The notes under the pieces are model-generated. The model was not told the DNA's origin and did not search any database. It saw only the letters and a program-made list of their open reading frames with translations. Shown here in pieces: positions 32,602 through 41,595 of a stretch of 64,000 nucleotides of DNA. Numbering within the stretch: the first letter of the stretch is position 1; each line of letters opens with the position of its first letter. Source of the DNA: Hansschlegelia beijingensis (lineage in GTDB: Bacteria > Pseudomonadota > Alphaproteobacteria > Rhizobiales > Methylopilaceae); NCBI RefSeq assembly GCF_014196425.1, contig NZ_JACIDR010000001.1, positions 1,240,001 through 1,304,000 of the forward strand, read 5' to 3'. Made by a program: the position numbers and the translations under genes.

Positions 32602-33474
32602 TCAGCCTTGGCCGGACGCCTGCCGGAACAGCGCCAGGATGGCCTCCAGCAGCGGGACGTTGGCGTTGGTCTCGGCGAAGATCAGCGACACGTTGCGTTG
32701 CGCGTCCGAGCCCTCCAGCGGCCGGATCGCCACGCGCTGGCGATACGACTCGAGCGGGCGTTCGGGCACGATCGCGATCCCGATGCCGCGCTCGACCATC
32801 TCGATGATGGCCTCGATCGAATCGAGCTCCATGAACTCGTCCGGCTCGATCCGTCGGCTTGCGAGGAACCGGCCGATGATGCGGCCGACGCCCGCATGGC
32901 GGTTGAAGCGGATGAAGTTGGCGTCGAGGATCGCCTCGATCGTCGGCGGCGTTCCGGCGTCGAACGCCGAGATCAACGCGAGCCTTTCGCGCATGATGAT
33001 CTCGCTGCGCAGGCCGGCCGGGAGCTTCGCCGGTTCGGTCACGATCGCGGCGTCCAGCGTTCCGTGCTGCACGCCCTCCACCAGCGGCTCCGACAGAGCG
33101 CTCTGAACACGCATATGAATGCCCGGATAGCGCCGGTTGATCGCCTGCAGGACGTTCGGCAGGAACCCGATCGTCGCTGTCGGAATACATCCCAGCATCA
33201 GGCTGCCGGTCAGCGCTTCCGTGTTCTCCGCGGTCTCCCGGATGCCTTCGAGCAGCTCCAGGATCTCGCGCGCCGACCGCGCGATCGCGATGCCGGTCGG
33301 CGTCATGACGGGAGGACGGACGCTCCGGTCGAACAGGGCGACCTGAAGTTCCTCCTCCAGCGCCTTGATCTGCATGCTGATCGCGGACTGGTTGATCTTC
33401 AGTCTCTGCGCCGCCTCGACGAACGACTTCGAGTCCTGGATCGCCACGAGACTTCGCAGAGCCCTCAGGTTCAC
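32602..33474 (-). CDS. LysR-family transcriptional regulator of the CoA cluster
   Basis: 290 aa started at GTG 33474 (VNLRALRSLVAIQDSKSF), the position of the usual LysR N-terminus; an ATG further up (33552) adds a non-family extension. Residues 5-65 form the winged HTH (SFVEAAQRLKINQSAISMQIKALEEEL). The rest is the periplasmic-binding-like effector domain (LMLGCIPTATIGFLP, DLDAAIVTE-type loops, IVPERPLE). It lies just after the acyl-CoA dehydrogenase gene (34 bases), so the two may be cotranscribed; the paired T-N11-A boxes at 34786-34831 are its likely binding sites. Confidence 0.88.
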   Translation of the reverse strand: MNLRALRSLVAIQDSKSFVEAAQRLKINQSAISMQIKALEEELQVALFDRSVRPPVMTPTGIAIARSAREILELLEGIRETAENTEALTGSLMLGCIPTATIGFLPNVLQAINRRYPGIHMRVQSALSEPLVEGVQHGTLDAAIVTEPAKLPAGLRSEIIMRERLALISAFDAGTPPTIEAILDANFIRFNRHAGVGRIIGRFLASRRIEPDEFMELDSIEAIIEMVERGIGIAIVPERPLESYRQRVAIRPLEGSDAQRNVSLIFAETNANVPLLEAILALFRQASGQG

Positions 33475-33508
33475 GCTGGTTCCTCGGTCTCTGGCAAGCC
33501 CGGCGCGT

Positions 33509-34741
33509 TCACTCCGCCGCGGCCGGCGCCGATCGGCTCGCTCGCTGGTCATCCCACGTGCCGTCGCGGGTCTGGGGCAGCCGCCAGCCGAGAACCTTGG
33601 AGGCGACCAGCGTGCGCAGCACCTGAGCGGTGCCGCCCCCGATCGTGAACATCCTGACGTCGCGCAGCATGCGCTCGATCGGCAGATCCTGCGAGTAGCC
33701 GCGGGCGCCGTAAAGCTGGAGCGCGTCGTTGACGACCTTGAAGGCCGCTTCGGAGGCGAAGATCTTGGCCTGCGCGGCCAGCACCGGGTCGGGGAACGGG
33801 CTGCCGTTCGGGCCGCGCGAGCGGGCCGCGGCGTACAGCATGAGCCGGGACGCCGTCAGCTGCATGCTCATGTCCGCCAGCATCCACTGCAGGCCCTGGA
33901 ACTCGCCGATCGGCCGTCCGAACTGCCGCCGCGTCTTGACCCATTCGGTCGCGAGCTCGAACGCGCCGGACGCGATCCCCATCGCCACCGTCCCGGCGCC
34001 TACGCGCTGGCTGTTGTAGGCGTTCATCAGGTCCGCGAATCCGCGCCGGAACCCCGAGGGCGGAACCAGCGCCATGTCCGCAGGGATCTCCAGGTCCTCG
34101 AAGGCGAGGCCCCCTTCCGGCATGCCGCGCAGGCCCATGGTGGTCTCGCGGTTCGAGACCCGCAGACCCTTGGCGCCCAGAACGGTCAGAAAGCCGCCGA
34201 TGCCCTGGTCGACGCCGTCTTCATCGAACACCCGCGCGAAGATCAGGTGGAGCTTCGAGACCCCGGCGCCCGTGATCCAATGTTTCGCGCCGTTGATCAC
34301 ATAGCCGTCGCCGCGCTTGTCGGCGCGCGTCGAGAGGCTCGTGGCGTCGCTGCCGGCGTCAGGCTCCGTGATGCAGATCGCAGGCTTGTCGCCTGAGAGG
34401 ACGAGTTCGGCGGCCAGACGCTTCTGCTTCTCCGTGCCGTAGGCCATGACGGTCGAGAGCGCGCCCATATTGGTCTCGACGACGATCCGGGCGGCGACCG
34501 TGCAGTGCTTCGCGATCTCTTCCACGACGAGGACCGTGTCGAGGAAGGATCTGCCCTGCCCGCCATACTCGGTCGGGATCGTCATTCCCAGGAACCCCTG
34601 GCCCCGCATGGCCTCCACCACGTCCCACGGGTACTCGCGGGTCTGGTCGATCTCCACGCCACGCTTGGAAACCACGGAGCGGCCGAACGCGTCAGCCTCA
34701 GCCTTTAGTGCAAGCTCCTCGGGCGACAGGCCGTAGGTCAT
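33509..34741 (-). CDS. acyl-CoA dehydrogenase, unusual catalytic site
   Basis: 410 aa, ATG 34741. The FAD-binding pattern is clear: PAICITEPDAGSDATSL, GAKHWITGAG, GRPIGEFQGLQWMLADM, and YGARGYSQDLPIERMLRDVR. In standard members the catalytic Glu lies in an IYEGT motif; here the position reads FTIGGGTAQVLR, so the usual base is replaced. Such GGGT variants occur in the family and may use another residue or catalyse a different oxidation. It probably takes part in oxidising the CoA ester made by the ligase on the other strand. Confidence 0.85.
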   Translation of the reverse strand: MTYGLSPEELALKAEADAFGRSVVSKRGVEIDQTREYPWDVVEAMRGQGFLGMTIPTEYGGQGRSFLDTVLVVEEIAKHCTVAARIVVETNMGALSTVMAYGTEKQKRLAAELVLSGDKPAICITEPDAGSDATSLSTRADKRGDGYVINGAKHWITGAGVSKLHLIFARVFDEDGVDQGIGGFLTVLGAKGLRVSNRETTMGLRGMPEGGLAFEDLEIPADMALVPPSGFRRGFADLMNAYNSQRVGAGTVAMGIASGAFELATEWVKTRRQFGRPIGEFQGLQWMLADMSMQLTASRLMLYAAARSRGPNGSPFPDPVLAAQAKIFASEAAFKVVNDALQLYGARGYSQDLPIERMLRDVRMFTIGGGTAQVLRTLVASKVLGWRLPQTRDGTWDDQRASRSAPAAAE

Positions 34742-34785
34742 CGGAAACGCCTCCTGTTTCAGCGGATAGGAGCACAGGCATAAAT

Positions 34786-34831
34786 ATCAAGCAATCTGAT
34801 CCCGTGCTGTATCAAAACCAAAAAATATGAT
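34786..34831. promoter_or_regulatory. LysR-type binding boxes in divergent promoter region
   Basis: ATCAAGCAATCTGAT (34786-34800) is a T-N11-A dyad with ATCA/TGAT arms, and ATCAAAACC...TATGAT (34811-34831) is a second looser copy 25 bases on. The region 34780-34831 is distinctly AT-rich in a GC-rich genome and lies between the divergent acyl-CoA dehydrogenase and Bug-protein genes. Confidence 0.6.
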
Positions 34832-34927
34832 TTCGTGGACGCCAGAGACAGGAGGCCGCGGAAGGCGGCGCGCCCCTCCTGTCATCAAACGACGGGGGAA
34901 AACCCCCGCGCTGTTGGGAGGACAGGC

Positions 34928-35887
34928 ATGAACTTCAGGACGATCGCAGCGACCGTGATGCTGGCCGCGCTCGGAGCGGCGCCCGCTGTCGCCGGCCCCT
35001 ATCCGGAGCGCATGGTGCAGATCCTGGTCCCCTATCCGCCCGGCGGGATCACGGACATCGTCGGCCGGATCGTGGCCGATCGGTTCACCACCGAGTTCGG
35101 CAAGCCGTTCACGGTCGAGAACCGGCCTGGCGCCGGAGGCATGACCGGCTCCGACGCGGTCGCCCGGTCGAACGACAAGGGCTACACGCTCCTGATGGGA
35201 TCGGTCGCCAACACGACCTTCCCGGCCGTCAACAAGAAGGTGCCCTACGACCTCGTCACCGATCTGATCCCGCTCTGCCGGGTGATGTCGGTGCCGAACT
35301 ACCTCGTGGTCAGCGCGGACAGCCCGTACAAGTCCCTGAAGGACCTGCTCGCTGACGCCAAGGCCCGCCCCGGCCAGCTGACGTTCGCTTCGACGGGCCC
35401 CGGAGCGACCCCGCATCTGTCCGGCGAGCTCCTCGCGACCATGGCCGGCGTCGACCTCACCCACGTGCCCTACAAAGGCAGCGGGCCCGCCTTCGTAGAC
35501 CTCATTCCCGGCCGCATCTCGATGATGTTCGACAACGCGGCGTACTCCCAGGTGAAGGCGGGCAAGCTCCGCGCGCTGGCGGTCAGCTCGCCGGAACGCA
35601 CCCCCGCCGCCCCCGAGATCCCGACGGTCGCGGAATCCGGCGTGCCGGGCTTCTCGGTGACCTCCTGGTACGGCCTCTGGGCGCCCAAGGACACGCCGCC
35701 GGAAGCGGTCGAGCTGCTGCGCGGCAAGCTCCAGGCGCTGTTCTCGGAGCCCGGCACGCAGGAGAAGATGGTCACCCTCGGGGGCAAGGCGGATCTCGCC
35801 TGCGGCGCGGATTTCGCGACCTTCATCGACGCTGAGCTCGCGAAGTGGCGCAAGGTCGTGGCGGACGCGGACATCAAGATCGAGTAG
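34928..35887 (+). CDS. Bug-family (TctC-like) periplasmic binding protein
   Basis: 319 aa, ATG 34928 with GGAGGACAG upstream. Signal peptide NFRTIAATVMLAALGAAP with AVAG cut. The Bug pattern is present: PERMVQILVPYPPGGITDIVGR, ENRPGAGGMTGSDAVARS, PGATPHLSGELL and VPYKGSGPAFVDLIPGRISMMFDN, each binding carboxylates. Bug proteins scavenge organic acids for tripartite TctAB transporters; no tctA or tctB is seen nearby, so it must use a transporter elsewhere or act in sensing. First gene of the rightward CoA cluster. Confidence 0.9.
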   Translation: MNFRTIAATVMLAALGAAPAVAGPYPERMVQILVPYPPGGITDIVGRIVADRFTTEFGKPFTVENRPGAGGMTGSDAVARSNDKGYTLLMGSVANTTFPAVNKKVPYDLVTDLIPLCRVMSVPNYLVVSADSPYKSLKDLLADAKARPGQLTFASTGPGATPHLSGELLATMAGVDLTHVPYKGSGPAFVDLIPGRISMMFDNAAYSQVKAGKLRALAVSSPERTPAAPEIPTVAESGVPGFSVTSWYGLWAPKDTPPEAVELLRGKLQALFSEPGTQEKMVTLGGKADLACGADFATFIDAELAKWRKVVADADIKIE

Positions 35888-35922
35888 CAGGCTCCGGAAG
35901 GGGTCCCGCGGGAAAGGCCGGC

Positions 35923-37422
35923 ATGACGTTCGCCGACATCATCCTACCGCATGCTGAGCGGCGGCCCGACGCGCCGGCGCTCAGCGACCTCGCGGGAACC
36001 GTCAGCTATGGCGAGCTGGCGAACCGGGTGGACGACGCCGCGCGCCGGCTCGCCGCGCTCGGCGTCGAGCCGGGCGACCGCGTGATGATCGTGGGCGAGA
36101 ACTCCATTCCCCTCGCGGTCGCGATCCTGGCCTGCGCCCGCGCGGGCGGGGTCGCGGTGCTGGAGAACGCCCGTCGCGCGCCCATGGAGGTGGACGCCAT
36201 TCTGGAGCACAGCCGCCCAAGGCGGGCGCTGTTCGTGTTCGAGCAATCGCGCGACGCCGAGGAGCATGCGGCGCGCGCGGGGGCGCAGATGGTCGATCAG
36301 CCCGCGATCGGCAGGCTTGCCGTGACGGGCGAACACCCTTGCGGCTCCTACGCCGCGTCCGGCCCGGACGCCGATCCGGAGCTCGCGGCCTTCATCTACA
36401 CCACAGGCACCACGGGAGCGCCCAAGGGCGTCATGCTCACGCATGACAATCTCGGCTTCATCGCCGGCATGATGGGGACGCTCCGCGGCGTCGGGCCCAC
36501 CGACCGGATCTATTGCGTGCTGCCGATCTCCCACATCATGGGGCTCGCCTCGGTGCTGCTCGGCGGCCTGAACGGCGGCGCGCACATCCATCTGAGGTCG
36601 CGGTTCTCGGCCGACGCCTGCCTTGCGGACGTCGCCGCGCTCGGCGTCACCGCCCTGCAGGGCGCGACCGCGATGTTCGCCAAGCTCAACGAGGCGGCCG
36701 CCCGGGCCGGCTGGCGCGCGCCCCACGCCATGCGGTTCGTGGCCGCCGGCGGCGCTCCGATCGACCTGACCGTGAAGGCGCGCGCCGAGGCCGTGTTCGG
36801 CTGCACGCTGCACAACGGCTACGGCCTGACGGAAGCCGCCTCGCTGTGCTGGACGCGCTTCGAGGACGACGTCTCCGACGACTCGGTCGGCCGTCCCCTG
36901 CCCGGCGTCGAGCTCCGGCTCGAGAGCCCGGACGGCGGCGCCGTGCCGCCCGGCGAGGCCGGCGAACTGTGGGCGCGCGGCCCGAACGTCATGCGCGGCT
37001 ATTTCCGAAATCCCGAGCTCACCGCGCGGGCGCTGACGCCGGACGGCTGGTTCAACACCCAGGACCTCGCCCGCATCGACGACGACGGCCGGGTCTACGT
37101 CGTCGGCCGCACCAAGGACGTCATCATCCGCTCCGGCTTCAAGGTGAACCCGATCGAGGTCGAGGCCGCGCTGAACCGGCACCCCGCGATCGCGCATTCC
37201 GCCGTGGTCGGGCGCCCGGCCGAAGGCAATGAGGACGTGGTGGCCTTCATCGAGCGCCATGACCGCGGGTCGGAGCCGCCGGGCGACCTCGGCGCTCATC
37301 TCCAGAGGTGGCTTTCGCCCTACAAGCATCCCAGCAAGGTCGTCGTGGTCGACGCCTTGCCGCTCGCCCAGAACGGCAAGGTGCTGAAGCGCCTGCTCGT
37401 CGACATCGCGAAAGGCGCCTGA
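35923..37422 (+). CDS. acyl-CoA synthetase (AMP-forming ligase)
   Basis: 499 aa, ATG 35923. ANL superfamily motifs: YTTGTTGAPKGVMLTHDN (P-loop), the middle GYGLTEAA (A5-type), GWFNTQDLARIDDDG, and the hinge VVGRTKDVIIRSGFKVNPIEVE, plus the C-terminal Lys in ALPLAQNGKVLKR. It activates an acid to its CoA ester. The substrate is unknown; context with a Bug protein, acyl-CoA dehydrogenase and hydratase suggests a carboxylic acid used for carbon. The enoyl-CoA hydratase gene starts right after its stop. Confidence 0.9.
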   Translation: MTFADIILPHAERRPDAPALSDLAGTVSYGELANRVDDAARRLAALGVEPGDRVMIVGENSIPLAVAILACARAGGVAVLENARRAPMEVDAILEHSRPRRALFVFEQSRDAEEHAARAGAQMVDQPAIGRLAVTGEHPCGSYAASGPDADPELAAFIYTTGTTGAPKGVMLTHDNLGFIAGMMGTLRGVGPTDRIYCVLPISHIMGLASVLLGGLNGGAHIHLRSRFSADACLADVAALGVTALQGATAMFAKLNEAAARAGWRAPHAMRFVAAGGAPIDLTVKARAEAVFGCTLHNGYGLTEAASLCWTRFEDDVSDDSVGRPLPGVELRLESPDGGAVPPGEAGELWARGPNVMRGYFRNPELTARALTPDGWFNTQDLARIDDDGRVYVVGRTKDVIIRSGFKVNPIEVEAALNRHPAIAHSAVVGRPAEGNEDVVAFIERHDRGSEPPGDLGAHLQRWLSPYKHPSKVVVVDALPLAQNGKVLKRLLVDIAKGA

Positions 37423-38166
37423 ATGGCCGACGTTGTGACCTATGACTCCGCCGACGGGATCGCGACGATCACGATCAACCGGCCCGAGAAGATGAACGCG
37501 ATCGACGCCGCGGTGGAGACCGGCCTCGCGGACGCCTGGCGACGGTTCAACGCCAGCCAGGACCGGGTCGCGATCCTCGCCGGCGCGGGCGAGCGCGCCT
37601 TCTCGGTCGGCAAGGACCTGAGCTCCGATTCCACGCCGGATTACCGCCGCTTCGTGCCCGGCTACGACATCGCGGTGAAGAAGCCGATCATCGCGGCCGT
37701 CAACGGCTGGTGCATCGGCGGGGCGCTCACGCTCGTGATGGCGGCGGACCTTTGCGTCGCCGCCGACAATGCGCGGTTCATGTATCCGGAAGCCAAGATC
37801 GGCTTCGCGGGCGGCCTCATCGCGGGCCTCGCGGGACGCATGCCCCACAAGGTCGCCATGGAGGTCATGCTGCTGGGCGAGGAACTCAGCGCCGAGCGCG
37901 CCTACCAGGTCGGCTTCGTCAACAAGCTAACGCCTCCCGGCGAGACGCTGGAGGCCGCCCGCGCCTATGCCCGCCGGCTCGCAGACAACGCGCCGCTGGT
38001 GCTCGAGATGCTGAAGGGGTTCGCGGGACAGGTGGTCCCGGCGGGCCCGATGGAGCGTGCGAGCCACGCGCTCCGCGAGGTCGAGGCGGTGATGTCCAGC
38101 GACGATTTCCGCGAGGGCTTCGCGAGCCGCCGGGAGAACCGCAAGCCGAACTTCACCGGGTCATGA
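37423..38166 (+). CDS. enoyl-CoA hydratase/isomerase
   Basis: 247 aa, ATG 37423, directly after the ligase stop. Crotonase pattern: ITINRPEKMNAIDAAVE, RAFSVGKDLSSD (oxyanion loop), AVNGWCIGGALTLVMAADLCVAADNARFMYPE and ARAYARRLADNAPLVLE. Family catalytic Glu positions are not fully resolved from sequence alone. It acts on a CoA thioester produced by the cluster. Confidence 0.88.
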   Translation: MADVVTYDSADGIATITINRPEKMNAIDAAVETGLADAWRRFNASQDRVAILAGAGERAFSVGKDLSSDSTPDYRRFVPGYDIAVKKPIIAAVNGWCIGGALTLVMAADLCVAADNARFMYPEAKIGFAGGLIAGLAGRMPHKVAMEVMLLGEELSAERAYQVGFVNKLTPPGETLEAARAYARRLADNAPLVLEMLKGFAGQVVPAGPMERASHALREVEAVMSSDDFREGFASRRENRKPNFTGS

Positions 38167-38195
38167 GCCTCCGGCCGCACTCCGAAGGATCCAGC

Positions 38196-39116
38196 ATGCG
38201 CATTCTCGTGGTGGGCGCCGGGGCGACCGGCGGCTATTTCGGCGGCCGTCTCGCCGAGGCCGGCCGCAACGTCCAGTTTCTCGTCCGGCCGGCCCGCGCC
38301 GATCGGCTGAGAGCCGACGGGCTGCGGATCGTCAGCCCCTATGGCGACCTGACGATCGTCCCGGACGTCGTGACCGCGGGCGAGATCGCCCAGCCGTTCG
38401 ACGTCATCCTGCTCACCGTGAAGGCGTTCGGCCTTGTGGCTGCGCTCGATGACATCGCGCCGGCGGTCGGCCCTGAGACGATGATCCTGGCCTTCCTGAA
38501 CGGAATGCGGCATCTCGACCTCATCGCCGAGCGCTTCGACAGGCGGAACCTCGTCGGCTGCGTCTGCAAGGTGGCGACCACCCTCGATCCCGACGGCCGC
38601 ATCCTGCAGCTCTCGCCGGTGCAGGAGATCGCCTACGGAGAGCTCGACGGAACCGCGTCGGACCGCATGGCCCGGCTCGACGCGACGATGCGGGACGCAG
38701 GTTTCTCGGCGCGGCTGTCGACCGACATCGAACGCGAGATGTGGGAGAAGTGGACGCTGCTCGCGACGCTCGCCGCCTCGACCTGCCTGCTCCGCGGCAG
38801 CGTGGGCCAGATACTGGCCGCGCCCGGCGGCAGGCAGACCGCCTTCGCGCTGCTGGACGAGGTGACGGCCACCGTCAGCCGCGTCGGGCGTCAGCCGGGC
38901 GAGCGCGCGATGGCGGCGATCCGTGCGATGCTGAGCGATGAGGGCTCGTCCCAGACGTCCTCGCTCTATCGCGACGTCATGATCGGCGCGCCGATCGAGG
39001 CCGACCAAATTCTCGGCGATCTCCTCGCCCGCGCCCGAACGGCAGGCGTCCCGACGCCGCTGCTCACCGCCGCCTACGCCCAGCTGTCGATCTACGAAGC
39101 CGCCCGCCGCGGCTGA
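38196..39116 (+). CDS. ketopantoate reductase-like protein (ApbA/PanE family)
   Basis: 306 aa from ATG 38196 (MRILVVGAGATGGYFGGRL) with GAAGGAT upstream; an in-frame ATG at 38163 overlaps the hydratase gene. Rossmann GAGATGGYFGG, the NADP arginine region, the KAF loop (LTVKAFGLVAALDD), and EMWEKWTLLATLAASTCLLRGSVG with the catalytic Lys (about residue 188) are present. True PanE reduces ketopantoate in CoA synthesis; many homologues act on other 2-oxo acids, and this one belongs to a catabolic cluster, so the latter is likelier. Confidence 0.85.
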   Translation: MRILVVGAGATGGYFGGRLAEAGRNVQFLVRPARADRLRADGLRIVSPYGDLTIVPDVVTAGEIAQPFDVILLTVKAFGLVAALDDIAPAVGPETMILAFLNGMRHLDLIAERFDRRNLVGCVCKVATTLDPDGRILQLSPVQEIAYGELDGTASDRMARLDATMRDAGFSARLSTDIEREMWEKWTLLATLAASTCLLRGSVGQILAAPGGRQTAFALLDEVTATVSRVGRQPGERAMAAIRAMLSDEGSSQTSSLYRDVMIGAPIEADQILGDLLARARTAGVPTPLLTAAYAQLSIYEAARRG

Positions 39117-39156
39117 AGAGCCCCCCGGACGGGGCCGGACCTACGCTGGCGCCGTC

Positions 39157-39190
39157 TCCCATGGAGGCGTCTCGGGACGCCTCCGTGGGA
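39157..39190. terminator. strong hairpin between convergent panE-like and dnaJ-like genes
   Basis: GGAGGCGTC (39163-39171) pairs with GACGCCTCC (39176-39184) around a TCGG loop, extended by TCCCA (39157-39161) with TGGGA (39186-39190) across one mismatch. It lies between two converging genes and can serve both. Confidence 0.75.
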
Positions 39191-39204
39191 ATGCGGTCGG
39201 CCGT

Positions 39205-40182
39205 TCAACTCCGCGGGTCGTAAGGGGCCTCTTCCTTCAGCGTCTCGGCGAGCGCGGTGAGGCGCGGGTCGCCGTTCTTCGGCAGGGCGATCCGGAGCTC
39301 CACGAGCAGGTCGCCGGCCGCGCCCTTCTTGCCGATGCCCTTGCCGCGCAGCCGCAGGATGCGGCCGCCGTCGGAGCCGGCCGGCACGGTCATCTCGACG
39401 GCGCCGTCAAGGGTCGGCACGCGCACTTTGCCGCCGAGCACGGCCTCGTAGATCGTGATCGGAACCTCGACACGCACGTCGCGGCCTTCGGCGCGGAACT
39501 CGGGATCCGGCGCGACCCGGATGACGATCAGCGCGTCGCCCGGCTCGCCGCCGAGGCCGCTGGGCGAGCCCTGTCCCTTCAGGCGAATGGTCTTGCCTTC
39601 CTCGATGCCCGCGGGCACCGAGACGTCGAGCTCCTTGCCGGTGGGCAGGCGCACGCGCTGCTTGCCGCCGCGCGCCCAGTCGCGGAACGGCACCGTCAGC
39701 TCGGCGCGCAGGTCCTCGCCTTTGGGCGGCTCGCCGCCGAAGCCCGCGCCGGAGCGCGGCCGACGGCCGCCGAACGCGCCCAGAAGCTCGTCCAGGATGT
39801 CGTCGCCCCCGACGCCGGAGCGGGTGCGGGTTCCGCCGAACGGTCCGCCGGGGCTGAACTCGTAGTCGAAGCGCTGGCCGCGCTGTCCCCACGGCCCGCC
39901 CGCGCCGGCGCCCCCGCCCCAGGGCCCGCCCTGCCCGCCTCCGAAACCCTGGAAGCGCGGCTTGCCCTCGGCGTCGATCTCGCCGCGGTCGAACTGGGCG
40001 CGCTTCCCGGCGTCCGACAGCAGGTCATAGGCGGAGCCGATCTCGGCGAATTTCTCCTGCGCCGTCGGGTCATCCGGCTTGTGGTCCGGGTGCCAGGCCT
40101 TGGCGAGCTTGCGGTAGGCCTTTTTGATCTCGGCGGCGCTCGCCGAACGCGGCACGCCGAGCACGTCGTAAGGATCGCGCAT
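39205..40182 (-). CDS. DnaJ-type cochaperone (CbpA-like, no zinc finger)
   Basis: 325 aa, ATG 40182. N-terminal J domain with PYDVLGVPRSASAAEIKKAYRKLA, HPD (WHPDHKPDD) and FAEIGSAYDLLSD. A Gly/Phe-rich linker (GFGGGQGGPWGGG) follows, then two C-terminal beta domains (TVPFRDWARGGKQRVRLPTGKELDVSVPAGIEEG; VEVPITIYEAVLGGKVRVPTLDG), given here in pieces. The CxxCxGxG zinc repeats of DnaJ are absent, so it is of the CbpA class II type. Partner of DnaK in the cytoplasm. Confidence 0.9.
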   Translation of the reverse strand: MRDPYDVLGVPRSASAAEIKKAYRKLAKAWHPDHKPDDPTAQEKFAEIGSAYDLLSDAGKRAQFDRGEIDAEGKPRFQGFGGGQGGPWGGGAGAGGPWGQRGQRFDYEFSPGGPFGGTRTRSGVGGDDILDELLGAFGGRRPRSGAGFGGEPPKGEDLRAELTVPFRDWARGGKQRVRLPTGKELDVSVPAGIEEGKTIRLKGQGSPSGLGGEPGDALIVIRVAPDPEFRAEGRDVRVEVPITIYEAVLGGKVRVPTLDGAVEMTVPAGSDGGRILRLRGKGIGKKGAAGDLLVELRIALPKNGDPRLTALAETLKEEAPYDPRS

Positions 40183-40314
40183 CGCGTCGAGGAATCCGTG
40201 TGTTCGAGAAAGCCGCGCACAGTCTAGCGCGCGGCTCGGTTCGTGCTCAATGTGGGCGCCTGTAACATGAATGCAACAGGCCTGGCCGGGGCGTCCAGGC
40301 CCTGGTTCGTCGCC

Positions 40315-40929
40315 TCAGAGCGTGCGGCTCGCGGCCGTGCGGATGGCCACCGCCTCCCAGTAGCCGGCTGCGGTGCGGCAGGCCGTGCCCTCGAGACGCT
40401 GCTCGTGCCCGGCGGCGCTGTGGCTCGCCGAGAACGCGCGGCAGGTCGCGCCGTTCTCGGTCGTCGCGCCGGCGGCGGCGCTGAACGCCCCGTAGGCGCC
40501 CGAATCGGGATTGGCCCAGGGCACGGACGCATTGGTGGCGTCGGCGGACATGGCGATGCTGAGCGCGCCGCGCGCATAGGCCCAGTCGGACGGCGTGAGC
40601 GCGGGAGGCTCCTGGGGCGCCGTCGGCGCATAGGCGGCCGGCGTCGCGACGGGCGCGGCGGCGCCGCTCGCGCCCGGGGGCGGCCCCAGGGGCGCGGAGG
40701 TCACTGCGTCGGCCGCTTGGGGCGCCGGCGCGGTCGTGCGGGCGTCGATGCTGCCTGTCTTGATGTCATCGGCGTCGCCGGACAGCGGATAAGTCATGCT
40801 GCATGCGGCGGCGAAAAGCGCGACCGTCGAGATCGCAACGACCCGCAGCAGCAGTCGCGCTCGCGGCGCAGCCGACGCTCGTGTAGAGGAGACGCGTGTC
40901 GCCAAAGGCGGATCGAGGCTACGCAACAA
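40315..40929 (-). CDS. RT0821/Lpp0805-type surface lipoprotein
   Basis: 204 aa, ATG 40929, Arg-rich start then hydrophobic helix [21 protein letters not shown] with a lipobox (AAC). The middle is a Pro/Ala linker (PQAADAV to [10 protein letters not shown]). The C-terminal 90 residues carry the surface-antigen pattern: [40 protein letters not shown] and [16 protein letters not shown] with two conserved Cys. It is probably an outer membrane lipoprotein. The gene is divergent from pdxH, with 48 bases between. Confidence 0.72.
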   Translation of the reverse strand: MLRSLDPPLATRVSSTRASAAPRARLLLRVVAISTVALFAAACSMTYPLSGDADDIKTGSIDARTTAPAPQAADAVTSAPLGPPPGASGAAAPVATPAAYAPTAPQEPPALTPSDWAYARGALSIAMSADATNASVPWANPDSGAYGAFSAAAGATTENGATCRAFSASHSAAGHEQRLEGTACRTAAGYWEAVAIRTAASRTL

Positions 40930-40977
40930 ACTCAGGAACTCCTTGATCGCCGCTGGATTGAACGGCAGGAGCAGTTA

Positions 40978-41580
40978 ATGCCGGGTGACTTCCACGCAGT
41001 CGACGACCCCTTCCCTGTGATCGAGGCATGGCTCGAAGAGGCGCGCGCCACCGAGATCAATGACCCGAACGCGATGGCGCTGGCCACCGTGGACGAACAC
41101 GGGATGCCGGACGTCCGTATCGTCCTGATGAACGGCTTCGACCGCCGCGGGCTGGTCTTCTACACCAATGTCGGCAGCGCCAAAGGCGCCCAGCTCGATC
41201 AGCAGCCGAAGGCCGCCGCGGTGTTCCACTGGAAGTCGCTGCGGCGCCAGATCCGCGTGCGGGGCCCTGTCGAGCGCGTCACGGACGCCGAGGCGGACGC
41301 CTATTACGCGACCCGTCCGCGGCTCAGCCGCATCGGCGCCTGGGCCTCGCGGCAATCCCAGCCGCTCGCCTCGCGCGCAGCGCTCGAAGAGGCGGTCGCG
41401 ACGCGCGAAGCCGAGTTCGCCGGCGGCGAGCCGCCGCGGCCAGACTGGTGGACCGGCTTCCGCATCATCCCCATCTCGATCGAGTTCTGGCTGGACCAGC
41501 CGTTCCGCCTGCACGACCGCGCGGTTTTCCGGCGCGAAACCCCGGCGGACGCCTGGGTCCGCACCCGCCTCTATCCATGA
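40978..41580 (+). CDS. pdxH: pyridoxamine 5'-phosphate oxidase
   Basis: 200 aa from ATG 40978 with AGGAGCAG upstream. The FMN split-barrel pattern is complete: [53 protein letters not shown], the C-terminal [14 protein letters not shown] and the conserved [11 protein letters not shown] near the end. It forms pyridoxal 5'-phosphate with oxygen. Length is close to the family norm (about 200-220). Confidence 0.93.
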   Translation: MPGDFHAVDDPFPVIEAWLEEARATEINDPNAMALATVDEHGMPDVRIVLMNGFDRRGLVFYTNVGSAKGAQLDQQPKAAAVFHWKSLRRQIRVRGPVERVTDAEADAYYATRPRLSRIGAWASRQSQPLASRAALEEAVATREAEFAGGEPPRPDWWTGFRIIPISIEFWLDQPFRLHDRAVFRRETPADAWVRTRLYP

Positions 41581-41595
41581 AGGCTCAAAGCCGCG

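Noticed and set aside
30530-33190. A giant 886-aa reading frame on the minus strand
   Set aside because: It is a high-GC shadow across the DUF808 and LysR genes; only its last 270 codons, from GTG 31342, form a real methyltransferase.
35944-37848. A 634-aa minus-strand frame opposite the acyl-CoA synthetase
   Set aside because: Antisense shadow with His/Arg/Asp-rich composition; the plus strand carries the ANL ligase motifs.
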